Notes under the pieces: model-generated | Seen by the model: only the letters and a program-made list of their open reading frames with translations | What the model was told of the DNA's origin: nothing | The model's database searches: none | Shown here: in pieces, positions 49,452 to 62,569 of the stretch | Layout of the letters: every line of letters begins with the position of its first letter | Position numbering within the stretch: the first letter of the stretch is position 1 | DNA from: Epiperipatus broadwayi | Lineage: Eukaryota > Onychophora > Udeonychophora > Euonychophora > Peripatidae | DNA: 64,000 nucleotides | NCBI GenBank assembly: GCA_028023455.1 | Contig: JAQFVV010006200.1 | Span: 8,854,521-8,918,520 of the forward strand | Reading direction: 5' to 3' | Position numbers and translations under genes: made by a program

Positions 49452-52400
49452 TGTAGCCTTTTGGTTTATACCATCTATAAACCAAATATAATAAAATGAA
49501 GTAATTGTGGGAAAAAATTTTTTTTTTGATATAAGAAAAGTTAAAGTTTTATTTGAGAAAGTAATGGCTATATAGCTCACAAGTAACATATATAGAGACA
49601 GTTTGTGTTTGTATGAAATATCTATTACTAAAGAGTTGATGAGAATTAAGATTGAATTGATTGTCAGTAGCTTTAGTTAACAGTTTCTTTCTAGAGAATA
49701 AGTTTAGAGTTATAGGAGATTATAGTGAATATTTATGTTTATGATTATCAGAAATTATAATTGATTTTATGCTTGTAATTATAAGAAATTATGATGGATA
49801 TTTTATGTTCATATAATCTGAATAATCAGTTTTCTGTTTCATGTTCTGCACATGTATGTGTGTGTGATACAGATATATGGGTTTGATTTTTTTTCTTTCC
49901 TTTATAGAAACTGACATAATTTTTTATATTATTAAAAATGTAAATCTAAATAAGAAATTATTTAGATCAAATGAATGTAACCTTTGTTTGACCAAAAAGT
50001 GTTAGTAAGCTTATGTTTTTAATTAGATCTTCTTTGACTAATTTTCCATAAATTAATCGCCAATGTGTTAATTAAGGAGATCTGGTTTCAGATCAGACAA
50101 AGTTGTTAAAAAAGTAACACTTAAGGAAGAGTCATTGTTCATTCTGAGTGGAGATTTTTTAATTAGACTTGAAGAGGAACCACTGGGGGGGGGTAACATA
50201 TGTTTCCTTTTCTCTCTTTTACCCTATAAAAACTGAGAAAAGTGAATAATAGAAGAACTTTTGCTAATTGAGAACAACAGGCTAACTAAGAATTAATCTA
50301 TCTCCAAGTTTTTTTTTTTAAATTTTCTTTCTCAGAATTTAATAATGTATTTAAGTTTTATAGTAGACCAAAATATGAATTTCTAATTCATCTATAAGTG
50401 GTGCATGTTTCTCTTCCTCACATCAATTATGAAGAAGTCAACTTTTGATAAGACATTTTATGCTGAATATCACAATTTATCCATTCTGCTTATTAAAAAT
50501 TCATTGAAGGAGAGAACTGTCAAAATTTTGTATGAGATTGAAACCCCAATTCAGATTATAATAATTATTTGGCTGTTTAAAATTCGTTTAAAGAGACTGC
50601 AGCAAACTTCTGAAAATGTTTAAAAAGTTAATTCATGTTTGGTAATCAGAAACTGCTTGTTGTATATGCTTTGAACCTTTAAATGAAAAAGAAGAAGAAA
50701 AGAAATCAAGGAATTCAAATCCAGGAAGAAAGTCATCAAATGGAAGATAATCAACAGAACTCTTTTAAAATTTATTAATTCTCCTGTAGCTACACTTTTG
50801 ATTTAAAATAACTATCTATGTTTTTTATCTATCTTGATTCAAATGACTGTCTGTGCGTTCTATACACATTTAATTAAAATAACTGTCTGATGTGCAATTA
50901 TATAGCTATCTCAAGTAAAATGAACTGAATATATTAATTGATTGATGGACAGTGGAAGGAAAAGACATTTAAAAGAGACTATCTGTAATGTTGATATTTA
51001 TTCTTTATTTTATTTCATTTATATAATATGTCATTTGTTTTTTTTTTTTTTATTATATTTCATTTTGTTTATATGCTATGTCACACTCTAATCACTAGAT
51101 TATTTAATTTAATATTTTGTTTATGTTTAAAATGTTTGAAGGAAAGAGAAAAAAAATGATTTTGATACCATTTAAGTATAGATGCTCACGTAAATTTAAA
51201 TTTAAAAGCAAAGAGAGAAATGATATAAATATTTTTTATTATTCTTAACAAAATTTTAATTTGTGCTTAATAGTAAATATGAAGAGTGAGGGGATGGTCG
51301 TAAAACCCATAATTATGCTAAAGTATTGTTGATCTGTTATTAATATAAATGTTAGGTATGTTGTTGGCTTGACTGTTTAAAATTGAAATAATTCATATAT
51401 GTTTTGATTCGGGATTTGGTTAGTCTTTGTCATTTATCTAGGCTGTAATCGATGTATATATGGGCATATATAAAGCTATAAATGCTTGTCATTACTAACA
51501 TAAAGTTATCCTACCACCCAATAGATGGGGAATAGCTGTCTCATGATTTATATACCATGGCAGGTGGAGATGACTAAGTTTCACTCCATTTATTTGTTAA
51601 GATAGGGAATTATTAATAAAGTTACTGTTTAAGTGTAGAAAATGTTTTGCATGCCAATATAGAGAATAGGTGTCTAAGAGGAGCTCTTTACACGATTCTG
51701 GATCTTAAGAAAAGATCTCTCTCTCTGGCTCAAGCAAATAGTTTAAGTTTGAAGTTGATGTTGTTGTTTTTTTTTTAATTTCCCTTACCAAGACGTGGCT
51801 GTGTGCGCGTTATAAATACTGCATGGTGATGTGTGATATGAAGAGAGTTTTTCTTATGTGGGACAGAATAAAGTTGCCCTGAAAGGATAAGGATTCAGTC
51901 AGATGTATATGTATGATGAAGAATGACAAAGATTTTAATTAATAAACTAACCGATCTGTGTTGATTTTTTTTGAATGATGGTAAATTGAGGTCATCAAGC
52001 TGAGTGGACATACTGACCTATTAAGATATATACAGTCAAAAACGTAAAGATCTGACACGCATGAATGTAAAAGTGTGGGTTTTGAATTTAAACCCGTTTG
52101 CAAAATCAGTAGGGGATTTTTATGGTGTATTATCCTTCTTCATTGGAAATGTGAAAATTATTGCTTGATAAAATGATTTAGAAATTTAAGATTATTTAAC
52201 ATTGCTAGTTAGAATAATTGAAACGAATATATTATTTTGGAATAGTCCAATGGACAATGTTTACAATAAAAAGGGGGGAAGTAGAAATTTATAGGTTTTC
52301 TTCTCTTTCAAGATATAAGTTTTCTTAAAGCTAAAATATACGGAATTCTGATTCCATGTGTGAGCGTTTGTATTTATTATTATTATTAATTATTTATTTA

Positions 52401-54099
52401 ATAAATGAATGGGTCAAAACAAGAAGTGAGTCATCCAGGAAATTAGTTAATTCAAACATGTATTCGAATAATAGTCCTGAATAGATCGGAATCATATATT
52501 TGTGTGTAACAATATTATAATTTAGTGTGTTTTTATTTTAATTTTATCATTATTGTTAATGTAATAAAGTTTACTATTGTTATAAGATTATATTGTGTTT
52601 TGTGTTTTGATGTTTCAAATATCTCCAGAATCTATATATCCAGCACCTATAGTTAAAGTAATATTAGTTCATATTTAAATTTAATTATTTATTTTTATAA
52701 TGATAATTTATTTCCAAGATCGATTTGCAGTAGTCATTATTATATTGTTTCCATATTCGATTCACATAGTTAATTTTATATTGATAATTTATTTCCATGA
52801 TTGATTTACAGTATTGATTTTATCTTGAATATTTCTATATTCGATTAATATAATTCATTTTATATAAGTCACTTTTATAAAATTCATTTTCACATAATTT
52901 ATTTTCATAATTAATTTGCATAATCTGATTTTATGATTTATTTCCGTACTTTACTTTCATAAGTAAATTTTGATTGATTTATCTGATTGATGTCCATGGT
53001 TTACTTCCATAGTTTAACTTAGCAAAATATAATAGTTTTAAAGTTATTAATTAAAATTTGGTCAATAGATTAGAAATAATAGAATAAAATGACAGGGAAT
53101 AGTTGAGTTAAGTTTAATAAATTTAATCTTTTGATTCATTGTAATGTTGTGAATATTGGGAGCAGACATAAAATCCCTTTCCTGCTCTCGGTGTTTAGAG
53201 TGATTCCCACTATTAAACTCGTATTAAAATTTATTTTAGCATATATGGGATCATATCCATTACAGTGTAATCACTTATATGGGCACCTCTTGACAGATCT
53301 AGACCTTGAGAAAGAGCAGTTCAATTATTAATCTAAGAGCTAGTTTGGAAGTCAAGTAGCATATTATAATAAAATTATTATACTATTATAAAAATAGGGA
53401 TCATGAATTGATAGTTGATCGAAAGATATATGTGTGTTAGAGAAATAAGATTAGGGATTCTCAGATTAGAGAACATAACACAGACATTCCGTGTTATATA
53501 ATTGTAGCTATTGAAAGTGATAGATGCTGAGAACGAAAAATAAAGTAATGGAATTAAATGGGGAGGATTTATTTGTGATAATTTTTATCTAATATTAAAT
53601 TAAATGATAATTTTATATTATGAACATAGATTATGAGTTCTCTGCATTAATTACTGATTTATTTCCAGTCAGATATAAATGAGAACTGTATATAGTATTT
53701 TCTGTAGTTACCACTCGAGATCAGATATTTATAATAAAGTTGTGGAAGAAAGTTGTCTCATTATTATGACTTTTATAATAAATTTATCATGAAATATTTG
53801 CATGACTAATGCTAGGTTTGAAATTAAGACCACATAGATTGAATGGTTTTATCAATATTATTATTATTATTATTTTTGAGAGACAATTTAATTACTTTCT
53901 CCAGTATCTTCTATAGTCCTAAATATGGCTAATGATGATGATCTCTGGTGGGCATTACAATTTATAGCTGCAATTTGGCGCCCCCGGTATATTTGATCCT
54001 AAAGTTAGTATAAAATTCAATTGACTAGCTACTTGAAATAAATGAGAGTTTATTGAGGTTGAATAAGTGAAAGATTGCGCGGAGAAAGTTGAGGTGACA
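49452..54099 (+). mobile_element. Probable long-LTR element or solo LTR
   Basis: It starts TGTAGCCTTTTGG after ATAT and ends GGTGACA before (AT)n at 54099, with imperfectly inverted ends. A TTTGGCGCCCCCGG motif at 53975-53988 looks like a primer-binding site. Either the LTR is 49452 to about 53973 with a remnant interior, or the whole is a solo LTR and the motif is chance. TATA-like sites are at 50225-50232 (TATAAAAA) and 51811-51818 (TATAAATA), with polyadenylation-like AATAAAG at 51616 and 52564. No protein over 75 codons is present. Confidence 0.45.
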
Positions 54100-54115
54100 A
54101 TATATATATATATAT

Positions 54116-55890
54116 TGTAACCAATTGGCTTACGTAGCATACGCTAATATAGTGTGTGTGCATAAATATATGTAAAATAAAGGAAAAGTAGAAATAAACA
54201 CAGAATAAATTTTTGTAGATATTTTTTTATATTTCCTAAAATAAAATAATAAGTAAAGGGTTAAATAACTCTGGGTTTAAAGTAAAATTTCATTGTGAAA
54301 TAAGTATTTTAAAAAGGTCTGATAAATAATATTTGTAATTCTGATTTTGAAATTAACAAAAAAAAAAAGCAAGCATAATTTATTTTTTAAAATCTTTTAA
54401 TTAATACTTGTATAAAATATCTTTTTTAATTAATGCTTGTTTGCATTTCTACTATGTAGTTAAAAATCTTTGTAGATTAAAATTTCTAAAGAATTATCAC
54501 ACCTTTGGTCAAATTCCAAAGATTAAAGTAAAAACATGAAAATCACACTTTGATAGAAATTTCCAGCTTGTTTTCAAATGGATTAGACAGATTGAAAACA
54601 ACCACTGTGTTTTTGTCACCTGACCTACCCAAGATTATAAAAGACTGATAAAAAAATATCAGTTGGTTTGGCTTTCAGTTTTGTAAGAGTTAGCAGAAGA
54701 GCTAGCTGTAAAGTTGGCTAAAGTATTTTGTGAAGAGTTGGTAACTGCATCAGAGAATGGCAACAGTAAAGTTAGCTGCAAAGCTAACTAGTATAATTAT
54801 AAGGAGAACTGCCATGGGGATGTAAGGATGCAAAGAAGTGGCTACTTCAGTTCACTGGTGGAGTTTGAATTTACATGGGGGAAATTGGTCAAGATTCTTT
54901 GTAATTCATAGCCTTAAAAGTGTCTGGAAAACAGCTTGCTAACCTGAAGCTTACAAAATCCAAGTATAAGTGAAACTGACTACAGAAGGGAGAAAGCCGA
55001 CCATACCTGAATTATATACTTTTACCTGATGATGACAACAAACCTGGATTGACCAAAAAACAACTTGCCCAAGAAAAACATCAGCTGAATAAAGAAGTAG
55101 TTATACATATGCTGCTGTGTCTACATATGCGAAGAGACGCACAGATAAACTTGCATACAAAAGTGAGTTGTTTTTCAATAATTCATTTGATGGACATTTT
55201 AAATCTATATTTTTAAATTTAAAGACATTTATAATTAGTTAAGAAGTAACCTAATAAAAGCTTTCTAATCTCTGGAAAATTGACTATATAATTTTTTTAA
55301 AAAGAATAAAAGAAAGCTATAATAGAATTTGATAAAGTGATTTTTTTTTAAATATTGATAGTATATATGTAAATTTTATGTATATTCAAAATGAAATTAT
55401 TAATTATAAAAGTATTGTTATTTATTATTTGACAAATTTAAATTTGTTAATAATCTGTGCAATTCTATATGCGTGTTGTAGTAAACCTGGTATAAGTATT
55501 TGTATTATTTAAAATAAAATTTAAAAGCTTAATCATGTAGTATTATTTTTATGTAAAAGTTAAACATGTTTAAAAATTTCACGCACACACTTGTATGTGT
55601 GCGTATATTGTCAATTATAACATATATGTAAAATTTAATCAATTTTTGTCATCACTAAATATCAATCAAAATAGATTAATTGTATAATAGAAATCACATG
55701 TCTGTGCGCACATATATGTAAATTAATGTGATAACTTGAATTTTGTAGTAATATTGTAAATTACAGTGTAATGACTTTTATTATTGTGTATCATTCAAAA
55801 TCAGAATCCTTAAACTATAAGACCTTAAATATCATTTTTTATTGTTATTAATAAACTTATTTAATTGTATAAAAGTGTATTCCATCATCT
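54116..55890 (+). mobile_element. Probable LTR, right end uncertain
   Basis: TGTAACCAATTGG follows (AT)n at 54101-54115, the start layout of the other LTRs here. A TATA box TATAAAAG lies at 54636-54643. A GA-rich transcribed-leader-like region follows, with a splice-donor-like AAAAGTGAGTTG near 55160 and AATAAA signals near 55252 and 55850. No second copy or clear PBS was found, so the extent is a guess. Confidence 0.35.
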
Positions 55891-55894
55891 CTTG

Positions 55895-57010
55895 GTCACA
55901 TACAGTAATAGAGCTTATGTTCTCTGAGCTAGATTCATCCACAGATAAATGGGGATGTGTATTTAGTGCTTTTGGGGCATCCAGAGATGATCAATCATCA
56001 TCCTGGTTGGTGCAAAAGAGAATACTCTTTAAAGCCCATGCACTATATTTTATTTTTAATTTAGTCTTATTAAAAGTTAAGTTTATAGTTGGCCAGTACA
56101 AGTGGCCTGAGCATTGATGATGATCAGCATGTTTTAATGTCCCAGCATTATTGTTTTGATTTCTGATTATTGTGTATTCTAATGGATGGGCACTAAGCTG
56201 GTGCATCCAAGTTATGTTTAAATAATTGCCCAAGATGGCAAAGGCTCAATAGTTAGCCTGGTCTAAAAAAGACCCATTTTTAATCCAGTCACAAGGTTGA
56301 CTGTTGATTTATATTATTTATTGTTCAAATCCAGCCACAAGATGGATTTTATTCTGATTTATTGTACTGATTTGTTTATTCTCATCAGTGATGATGGTGG
56401 ATGGTTATTTCTCGAGTATTTACTTATGATTACTTTTTGATAATGCTGGTTGATATATGATTGATGTATAGTTTTTTAGCTGCTTTTCTGAGTTAGCTGG
56501 CTGGTCTCTCAATGCTCATAGATATTTTGGATTTTATGCTCTTATAAATATGTATTACTTACAATAATTTTGCAAATTATTGATTTTTGATTTTAAATGG
56601 ACTGGAAGTGATGATGTTTTGCCATTATCCAGTTCCCATTTTTTTCTTCCATCTCCAATACCTCCATCCTGTTACTATATATATATATAGAGAGAGAGAG
56701 AGATTTGATGTATCATAAGAATGGTTGATCTAGTTTTTTCTTTAGTACTTATTTGTTACTACATTAGTTGTATTTTTCTTTCAATTGCTTTTTTAAATGA
56801 AAAAACAGTTTTTGATAAAATTCATTAAAATTATATATTCAAAAAATGAAAAGATTGTTATGAATTTGTCAAATAATAAAGAGTAATAAGCAGAAATAAA
56901 AAATAAGTAAGGCAACATGTTTGATTTTAGTCTTCAGGCTAAGATGCATTTAATGAAAAAAAAAACATCCTTTCTATCAAATTTGTATGTTTACTACAAT
57001 TTTATTAACT
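55895..57010. other. Non-coding stretch
   Basis: No gene was recognised. Open frames on both strands at 55842-56233 overlap and lack domains. A (TA)n-(GA)n microsatellite lies at 56676-56702. Confidence 0.45.
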
Positions 57011-57019
57011 ATTTTGTAA

Positions 57020-57094
57020 TATATAAGGGATTCGAACTCAGACTTTTACACAACCCTCAACTCTCCTAGCCATCTCATAGTGCTGAGCCACCTC
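57020..57094 (-). pseudogene. tRNA-like (Ser/Leu-type length) segment of the family C element
   Basis: The minus strand reads GTGGCTCAGCACTATGAGAT, then an extra arm, then GTCTGAGTTCGAATCCC. The A-box and B-box matches are good and the spacing is long, as for tRNAs with a long variable arm. No acceptor stem could be closed confidently, so it is probably the polymerase III promoter head of a SINE-like element. Confidence 0.5.
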
Positions 57095-57115
57095 ATGTTG
57101 AAAAGATAAATAATC

Positions 57116-57159
57116 ACCAATATACGTATTTCATACTAAACTAGCACTCATCAGTTGGT
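57116..57159 (-). ncRNA. Hammerhead ribozyme, type I (family C, best copy)
   Basis: On minus, stem I ACCAA (57159-57155) pairs with TTGGT (57120-57116). The core CTGATGA is at 57154-57148, stem II GTGCT/AGTAT (two G-T pairs) around AGTTT, GAA then stem III ATA/TAT around CG, and A at the cleavage position (complement of 57121). All required bases are intact. Beyond the first 5 bp, stem I can extend through an internal loop (GACAATC with GATTATT). Confidence 0.8.
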
Positions 57160-57445
57160 CCTGATTGTCATTTCTACACATATATACAATCAATGCTCAG
57201 TTTTATATTAAGATAGCCAATCTTCATACTTTAATGGACAGGCTTCAAACTACTCAAACTCACAACTTTTCAGCCTTCCATTTCATTGAAAATCTGAGAA
57301 TGATTAACGTCAACATGGGTAGGATGACAACCTTGTCCTAATGAAAGCTTTGAACATTCCATCATCAGATTTTCAATAAAATGGAAGGCTGAAAAGTTGC
57401 GAGTTGAGCACTGATTATATATATGTGTGGGAGATGATAATCTGA

Positions 57446-57490
57446 ACCAACTGATGAGTGCTGGTTTAGCACAAAATAATTTTATTGGTG
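57446..57490 (+). ncRNA. Hammerhead ribozyme motif, type I (family C, decayed)
   Basis: Stem I ACCAA (57446-57450) pairs with TTGGT, and outer bases ATAATC pair with GATTAT. The core CTGATGA is at 57451-57457 and stem II GTGCT/AGCAC is a perfect 5 bp. The next bases are AAAA where GAAA is required (G12 lost), and stem III is poor, so it is probably inactive. Confidence 0.65.
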
Positions 57491-57609
57491 ATTATTTATC
57501 TTTTCTACATGTATGTGGTCATGTGTATCAACGGTATGAGTTAGTATGGATAGTTGAAGGGTGCTTGAAAGTCTGAGTTTAGATACCCTATATTTACAAT
57601 TAGGCTCCA

Positions 57610-58790
57610 GGTATGTGAAGAGTGCCCTGTATTTCAAATATTTATTTGTTAAACAATATTTTTTGGACTTGTGGATAAATGAAACCACAGATATAGAAAT
57701 TGGAGATATAGATGACTACTGGAGTATACATATGCAGTATTAAAATATATCTTTTATTGATGGTATAGTTTTAAAATCCAAGAATGGTTAGTGATTAATA
57801 GAATAGCGATCTAATATATAATATAATGAAGTCAAACTTCCCCACAATTTTTTTTCACACTATTTTTAGTCTTATAAGAAATTTGGTAACTGACATTTAC
57901 AATTACTCTTTTTGAATTTTAAATCACAAGAAAACATTTTTACATGGAAAACATGATAACTGACTATATAAATCTTTTAAAAACATTGCTCAATAGATTG
58001 GCATCTTCAACTAAAGTTTTAATTCTTATCCATGTGAAAATATAAACACTGGTTTAAAAACAATGGGCTCCTTGAATCTATCATTTGAAGATATCTTATA
58101 ATTAATTACTTGACAGTTTGTAAAAAATAAACCTGTTTAATACCAAATGTGGATACTTTTTTATTAATTATCAATTTACTGTCATTAAACATAATAACAC
58201 TTCAGTATTAAGCAAAAACATAATCTGCTCCTAGGCCTAGTTATAGATGCAAAATTTATGGATAATAGCAAACCTATGAAACATTAATTTTTATTGTGCA
58301 TACACATATATTATAGCATAAATATATTCTGTAAATTATTTATATATATATATTGTAAATACATACACATTGAAAAATAATATTAAAAAAAAAAGCTATT
58401 TATTCTGTAAATTTATAAGCCTAATGAAAAAGAGTTGTCTTTTTATTTTGTCTATCTTAATTCAATACCCCATTAAGAGCATTGACATAAGAAATACTAG
58501 TATTTTTATTTTTAATGTTTCAAGACAATTCACTGAAAGAAATCAATGTAACTTTGTAAAAGAAATATAGTATGTAGTGCACATGCATATGGTATGCTAT
58601 CCTATACAACTGTGTTTTTAAAATGGCTATAAGTCTTACTTTTTTTTTCTTCAAAAATTTGTTTGTAAAAGTTTATTATTATTATTTTTTTACAGAAATA
58701 ACAAACCGCAAATAAATCTTACAAATCAGACATTTTTTTAAAAAAAAAAATAGGCAGTTTCAGAATAAGAACAGATAATAATAATAATTA
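57610..58790. other. AT-rich non-coding stretch
   Basis: No gene or element end was recognised. The short frame at 58370-58570 has no domain. Confidence 0.5.
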
Positions 58791-58799
58791 TCTTTTTAA

Positions 58800-59085
58800 A
58801 TAATATTTTATTCTTTACAGCATTGTCTTGACAAATTCTTGTTACTCCTAACATGCATCTCTTCATACTTCTTTGAGTGGTCTGAAATCTATATATGTAT
58901 TGCTCTTCTATTAAATGTCCAAGTCTCGGATCCATAAGTAAGAACTGGTAAAACACATTTATTAAAAATCTTTCTTAATCTTATGATTAATTTCATCTCC
59001 ATTATGTTTCCATCTGTATTAATAATCTGACAAAGATATTTGTAATTATTTAACTTCTTCTAACACATCATAATCAATCTTTATT
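58800..59085 (-). pseudogene. RTE-type LINE ORF2 fragment
   Basis: Minus-strand translation, with frameshifts, gives a YLGQ.I..DG-like block, then KCVLPVLTYGSETWTFNRRA, then RSMKRCMLGVTR. This is the conserved C-terminal stretch (family pattern F..CVLPV.TYG.ETWT...R.MER.MLG) of the same LINE type whose extreme tail occurs at 12560-12830. It is dead and truncated at both ends. Confidence 0.8.
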
Positions 59086-59089
59086 TTCA

Positions 59090-60000
59090 TATTTTGAGAA
59101 AATCCATATATATATATTGTGATAATGTGGCTTCAAACCCTGTTTCACAAAAGGAAAATTTGTACACAAGCATGTGTATATAGTTGTTATATTATTTATT
59201 CCAGTATATTTATTTTTTAAATTGGTAGAGGAAGAGTTAAAATAAAGATGAAGTATGAAAGGGGGAGGGGTATTTATGCTGTTGCATTTTATTAAAACAT
59301 GAATATATATATATATATATTTGCTGTGTGGATGGATGGACAAATGAATGAAATTCAACAAATATAAATTTGATTTAGAACCTGGAAGTTAATGCAGCTC
59401 ATTTTATTATAATAGAGAAAAGAGATCTTAAATGAAAAAAAAAATATTAAAATTGTGTAGATTATTATCTAAAGCATGTAAAAAGAAAAACAAAAAAATA
59501 AAAGTCGAAAACAAATTACAGGTGGTCAAAAACAAAAAGGTGATAAAAGCTTTTTGCTTTGTTTAAATGAATTTAACTAAGATTTGGAATGGACTAGAAT
59601 GATATGCAACACATTTATTATAATTTAATATATTTTAACTTTTAAATATAGATTAAATAAACATAAATGCATTGAATGACACACGCAGATGGGTAACAAT
59701 GATGAGCAAGTTTAAGAACAGAATCTCATCTGATGCACAATAATTTAAAAGAGTTTATTACAAATTTAATAATCTATGGTCTATTCATGCCTTGTTTGCA
59801 ACAGTTAAGTTAGTGCAAGAATGATGATTTATCACCATAATATTTAATAAAGATCATTCAATAATACTTAATGAGATGCAATAGGCTCTCTATGCAAATT
59901 ATGTACATACAAAACCAGACTACATATTCAGATCAATGCTGAAATCTTATTACATTAGGGAGGGATGAACTGGAGCTTTGTAGTATGACTTCAGATATTA
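59090..60000. other. AT-rich non-coding stretch
   Basis: Nothing recognised apart from short TA repeats at 59284-59300. Confidence 0.45.
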
Positions 60001-60005
60001 TGGTG

Positions 60006-60006
<1 letters not shown>

Positions 60007-60094
<88 letters not shown>
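60007..60094. repeat. (TA)n microsatellite, ~88 bp
   Basis: Uninterrupted TA dinucleotides. It is of the same composition as the tracts that host the LTR insertions, but empty of an element here. Confidence 0.97.
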
Positions 60095-60095
<1 letters not shown>

Positions 60096-60099
60096 CTAG

Positions 60100-61092
60100 A
60101 GGTGATCATAGCAGCTTATGAAACAATGTGGACCCTCATGTTTTAGTTCTAAAAAAGAGCTGTCCGAACTAAGTATATGGGATGGGTATTAAAACCAGGA
60201 GCCCATTCATATAAAAAACATACAGCAAGGTATAAATTCACATATGTGCTTCCCAAAGACACATTATCCACACTAAATATAATATTAATTAATAATTTAG
60301 GGGATGCAAAATTCTATAATTTCGTTCCGTGAAACTACTATACACCAGTTCATAATTAGCATTTTTAAAATATGCAAAAGGGATATGTAAAGTAATCTAA
60401 TTTAGTGACAAATCTGCATAGTTTACACTATAACTCAAAAGAGGGCCAAAGAATATCTGGAACTTAATCAATACATATATTATGCTTTTAACTCATTCTT
60501 GTATTTATTAACTAATTATTTTATTAACATACAAACCTAATTATAATGGCAATAATAATAAGCTAAACATAGTAACTTAACTAATATATTTAGGTTTTCA
60601 TAGCAGAAATGTATGTGTGTGTGCTAAAGAGCAAAATTACTAAATTGTGAGAGAGCCTCTAATCATCTCCATTCAAATTTTATTCATAGAATCAATCTCC
60701 ATTCTGAAATGGGCATAGCATAAGTTATAAAGTAAACATATGTAAAACAAATATTAGCAAGTAATATAATAATAACTGAATAAGTTATTATTTAACAAGC
60801 ATTTAGAGTTTTAGAATTTAACTTAAGAAATAGGTAAGTTTTTATTTTTAAAATACATTTAAAATTTTAATCCCAAATTTCATTAATTGCTATCTTAAGA
60901 AATTTATTGTTTTCTAATTATTGAATATACTAAATTGGAAATACATAAGTGGGGACAATGTGTATAAGACCCTAAAGATAGGTTGATTTTGGTTGTTGCT
61001 GATTGCTTACAGATGGTTTTTCAAGAATTTACAACTTTTTTTTATAAAAACATAACTTTTTTTAAAAGAGTTTAAGTTTGTAAACATTTTAT

Positions 61093-61124
<32 letters not shown>

Positions 61125-62560
61125 AGACTATCCCAGGAATTGAAATTTATATACCAATGTATTTAAATAAAGAGTTTTTAACTGAAAATAATGTTCACAC
61201 AACTTAATTTAATTATATCATTTTATTAATTTTAAATTTATAATTGTGTATACATTATATGCATATAGACATTAATATATTAAATGTGCACACATATCTG
61301 CACATACACATAAATATATGTTATTACATATCAAAATAAATTATTCTGATTATATGTGTGGACTGGAAGGGTTTGAACTTGTGGAAAAGATACCAATTAG
61401 TATAATAAGTTGAAAATTTGTTGATGATAATAAAAAAAAAGCATACTAAGTTTTACATTTAAAAAAAAAGAACAACCCCCCTCCTCCCAAAAAAAATGTA
61501 GTTGTAAATTTGTTGATGTTATAAAAAAGGACTTCTAAAAACTACAAATTCTGTCTTTGATTTTTTTTTTTGTTCTAAATTTGTTGAGGTTAATAAAAAA
61601 AATATTGAAAAAGTACAAATTCTGTAACTTTTTTTTTATAAAAAAAAAAGAAAATCCAAAAAAATACAGCCTGGAAACATTCATATTTTATAGTTTTTGC
61701 GTAGCAACAATGATATCATGTGGCATGTGTGTCTAATCAACTATATTTCCCATTATATAACCTCTCTTTATTTAGTGTGGAATTCTTAAAAAATATAATG
61801 TGTTTGAATATTGTGTCAAAATCAAGTATATCTCTCATTGGTGTTATATCAGTTTAAAAATAATTACCAATGATCATATCTTCTACAATAATAATAATAT
61901 ACTTTGTTACTCAATCAAATATCACGTGTCAAATAAGTAATATTTTAAATTATTAATTTCTGTGGATCATGCATGTAGAATGAAAAAACCAAATAAACAA
62001 CATGCAGATAAATCACAACTCAACTAGAATATAAGTTTCAAAACAGTTAACAAATATATTTGGTAGTTTTATATTAGTGTGTTAAAACTGCCTGAGGGTG
62101 TTATTTCTATGCTATCACACAGAAATATTTCATTTAGGTGCCTTCCACTATATAGTGTTCTATTTCAATGTGTAAGCATGGAAATAGTCCATTGTATGTG
62201 ATGGCTGTGTCCATTTCTATGCTAATGCACAGAAACATGACATTTAATCTGCTGCATAAGCCATCATGTCAGCTTAGGCTCAGATTTGTGTTACACATTT
62301 TGGACATGCGATCATATTTCACTTTTGGGTACAGTATTGTGTGAGGGTGGCTGGAATTATGACTGTCAAAACTATTTTAATCTTCATTAAGATCTTTCCC
62401 TCTATCTCCCATGTTTTATGAATGTCTACTAAGAATTATGAGCATGGGCTCATGTTTCCCTAGCCCAGTTTTTGTGTTCAAAAAATTTGGCAAGGGTAGG
62501 TGCAAACATGATTTCTATCAAATCATGCTCTAATTCATGTTTGTGTAAGAAAAACTGCAA
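60100..62560. other. AT-rich non-coding stretch with local duplications
   Basis: A (TA)n-(TG)n tract lies at 61095-61124. Imperfect repeats of about 70 bp built on AAATTTGTTGATG-TATAAAAAA and TACAAATTCTG occur at 61410-61640. A direct repeat of about 32 bp (TTTCTATGCTA..CACAGAAA) lies at 62104 and 62214. The last may belong to the 5' flank of the Merlin element. No gene. Confidence 0.45.
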
Positions 62561-62569
62561 TATTAATAA

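Larger units (their letters stand above)
57015..57600. mobile_element. Head-to-head pair of family C hammerhead repeats
   Basis: The left half reads on minus and the right half on plus. Each carries a hammerhead (57116-57159 and 57446-57490), then the GATTATTTATCTTTT block, then a tRNA-like tail. The tail is clearest on minus at 57094-57020, with an A-box-like TGGCTCAGCAC and a B-box-like GAGTTCGAATCCC. Between the ribozymes lies an internal inverted repeat (CAGCCTTCCATTT with AAATGGAAGGCTG). The 6.2-6.6 kb element matches the right half. A hammerhead unit fused to a tRNA-like promoter could be transcribed by polymerase III, which is inference. Confidence 0.7.

Noticed and set aside
55024-55050. 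CTGATGATGACAAC as a hammerhead core
   Set aside because: No hairpin or GAAA follows.
55842-56233. Overlapping 91- and 80-codon frames as genes
   Set aside because: Opposite strands over the same DNA with no recognisable motif.
56380-56400. CTGATGAG on minus
   Set aside because: No GAAA and no pairing partners.
57355-57385. CTGATGATGG on minus (also near 6280) as a hammerhead
   Set aside because: No GAAA follows at a workable distance. The phrase is part of a conserved element block.
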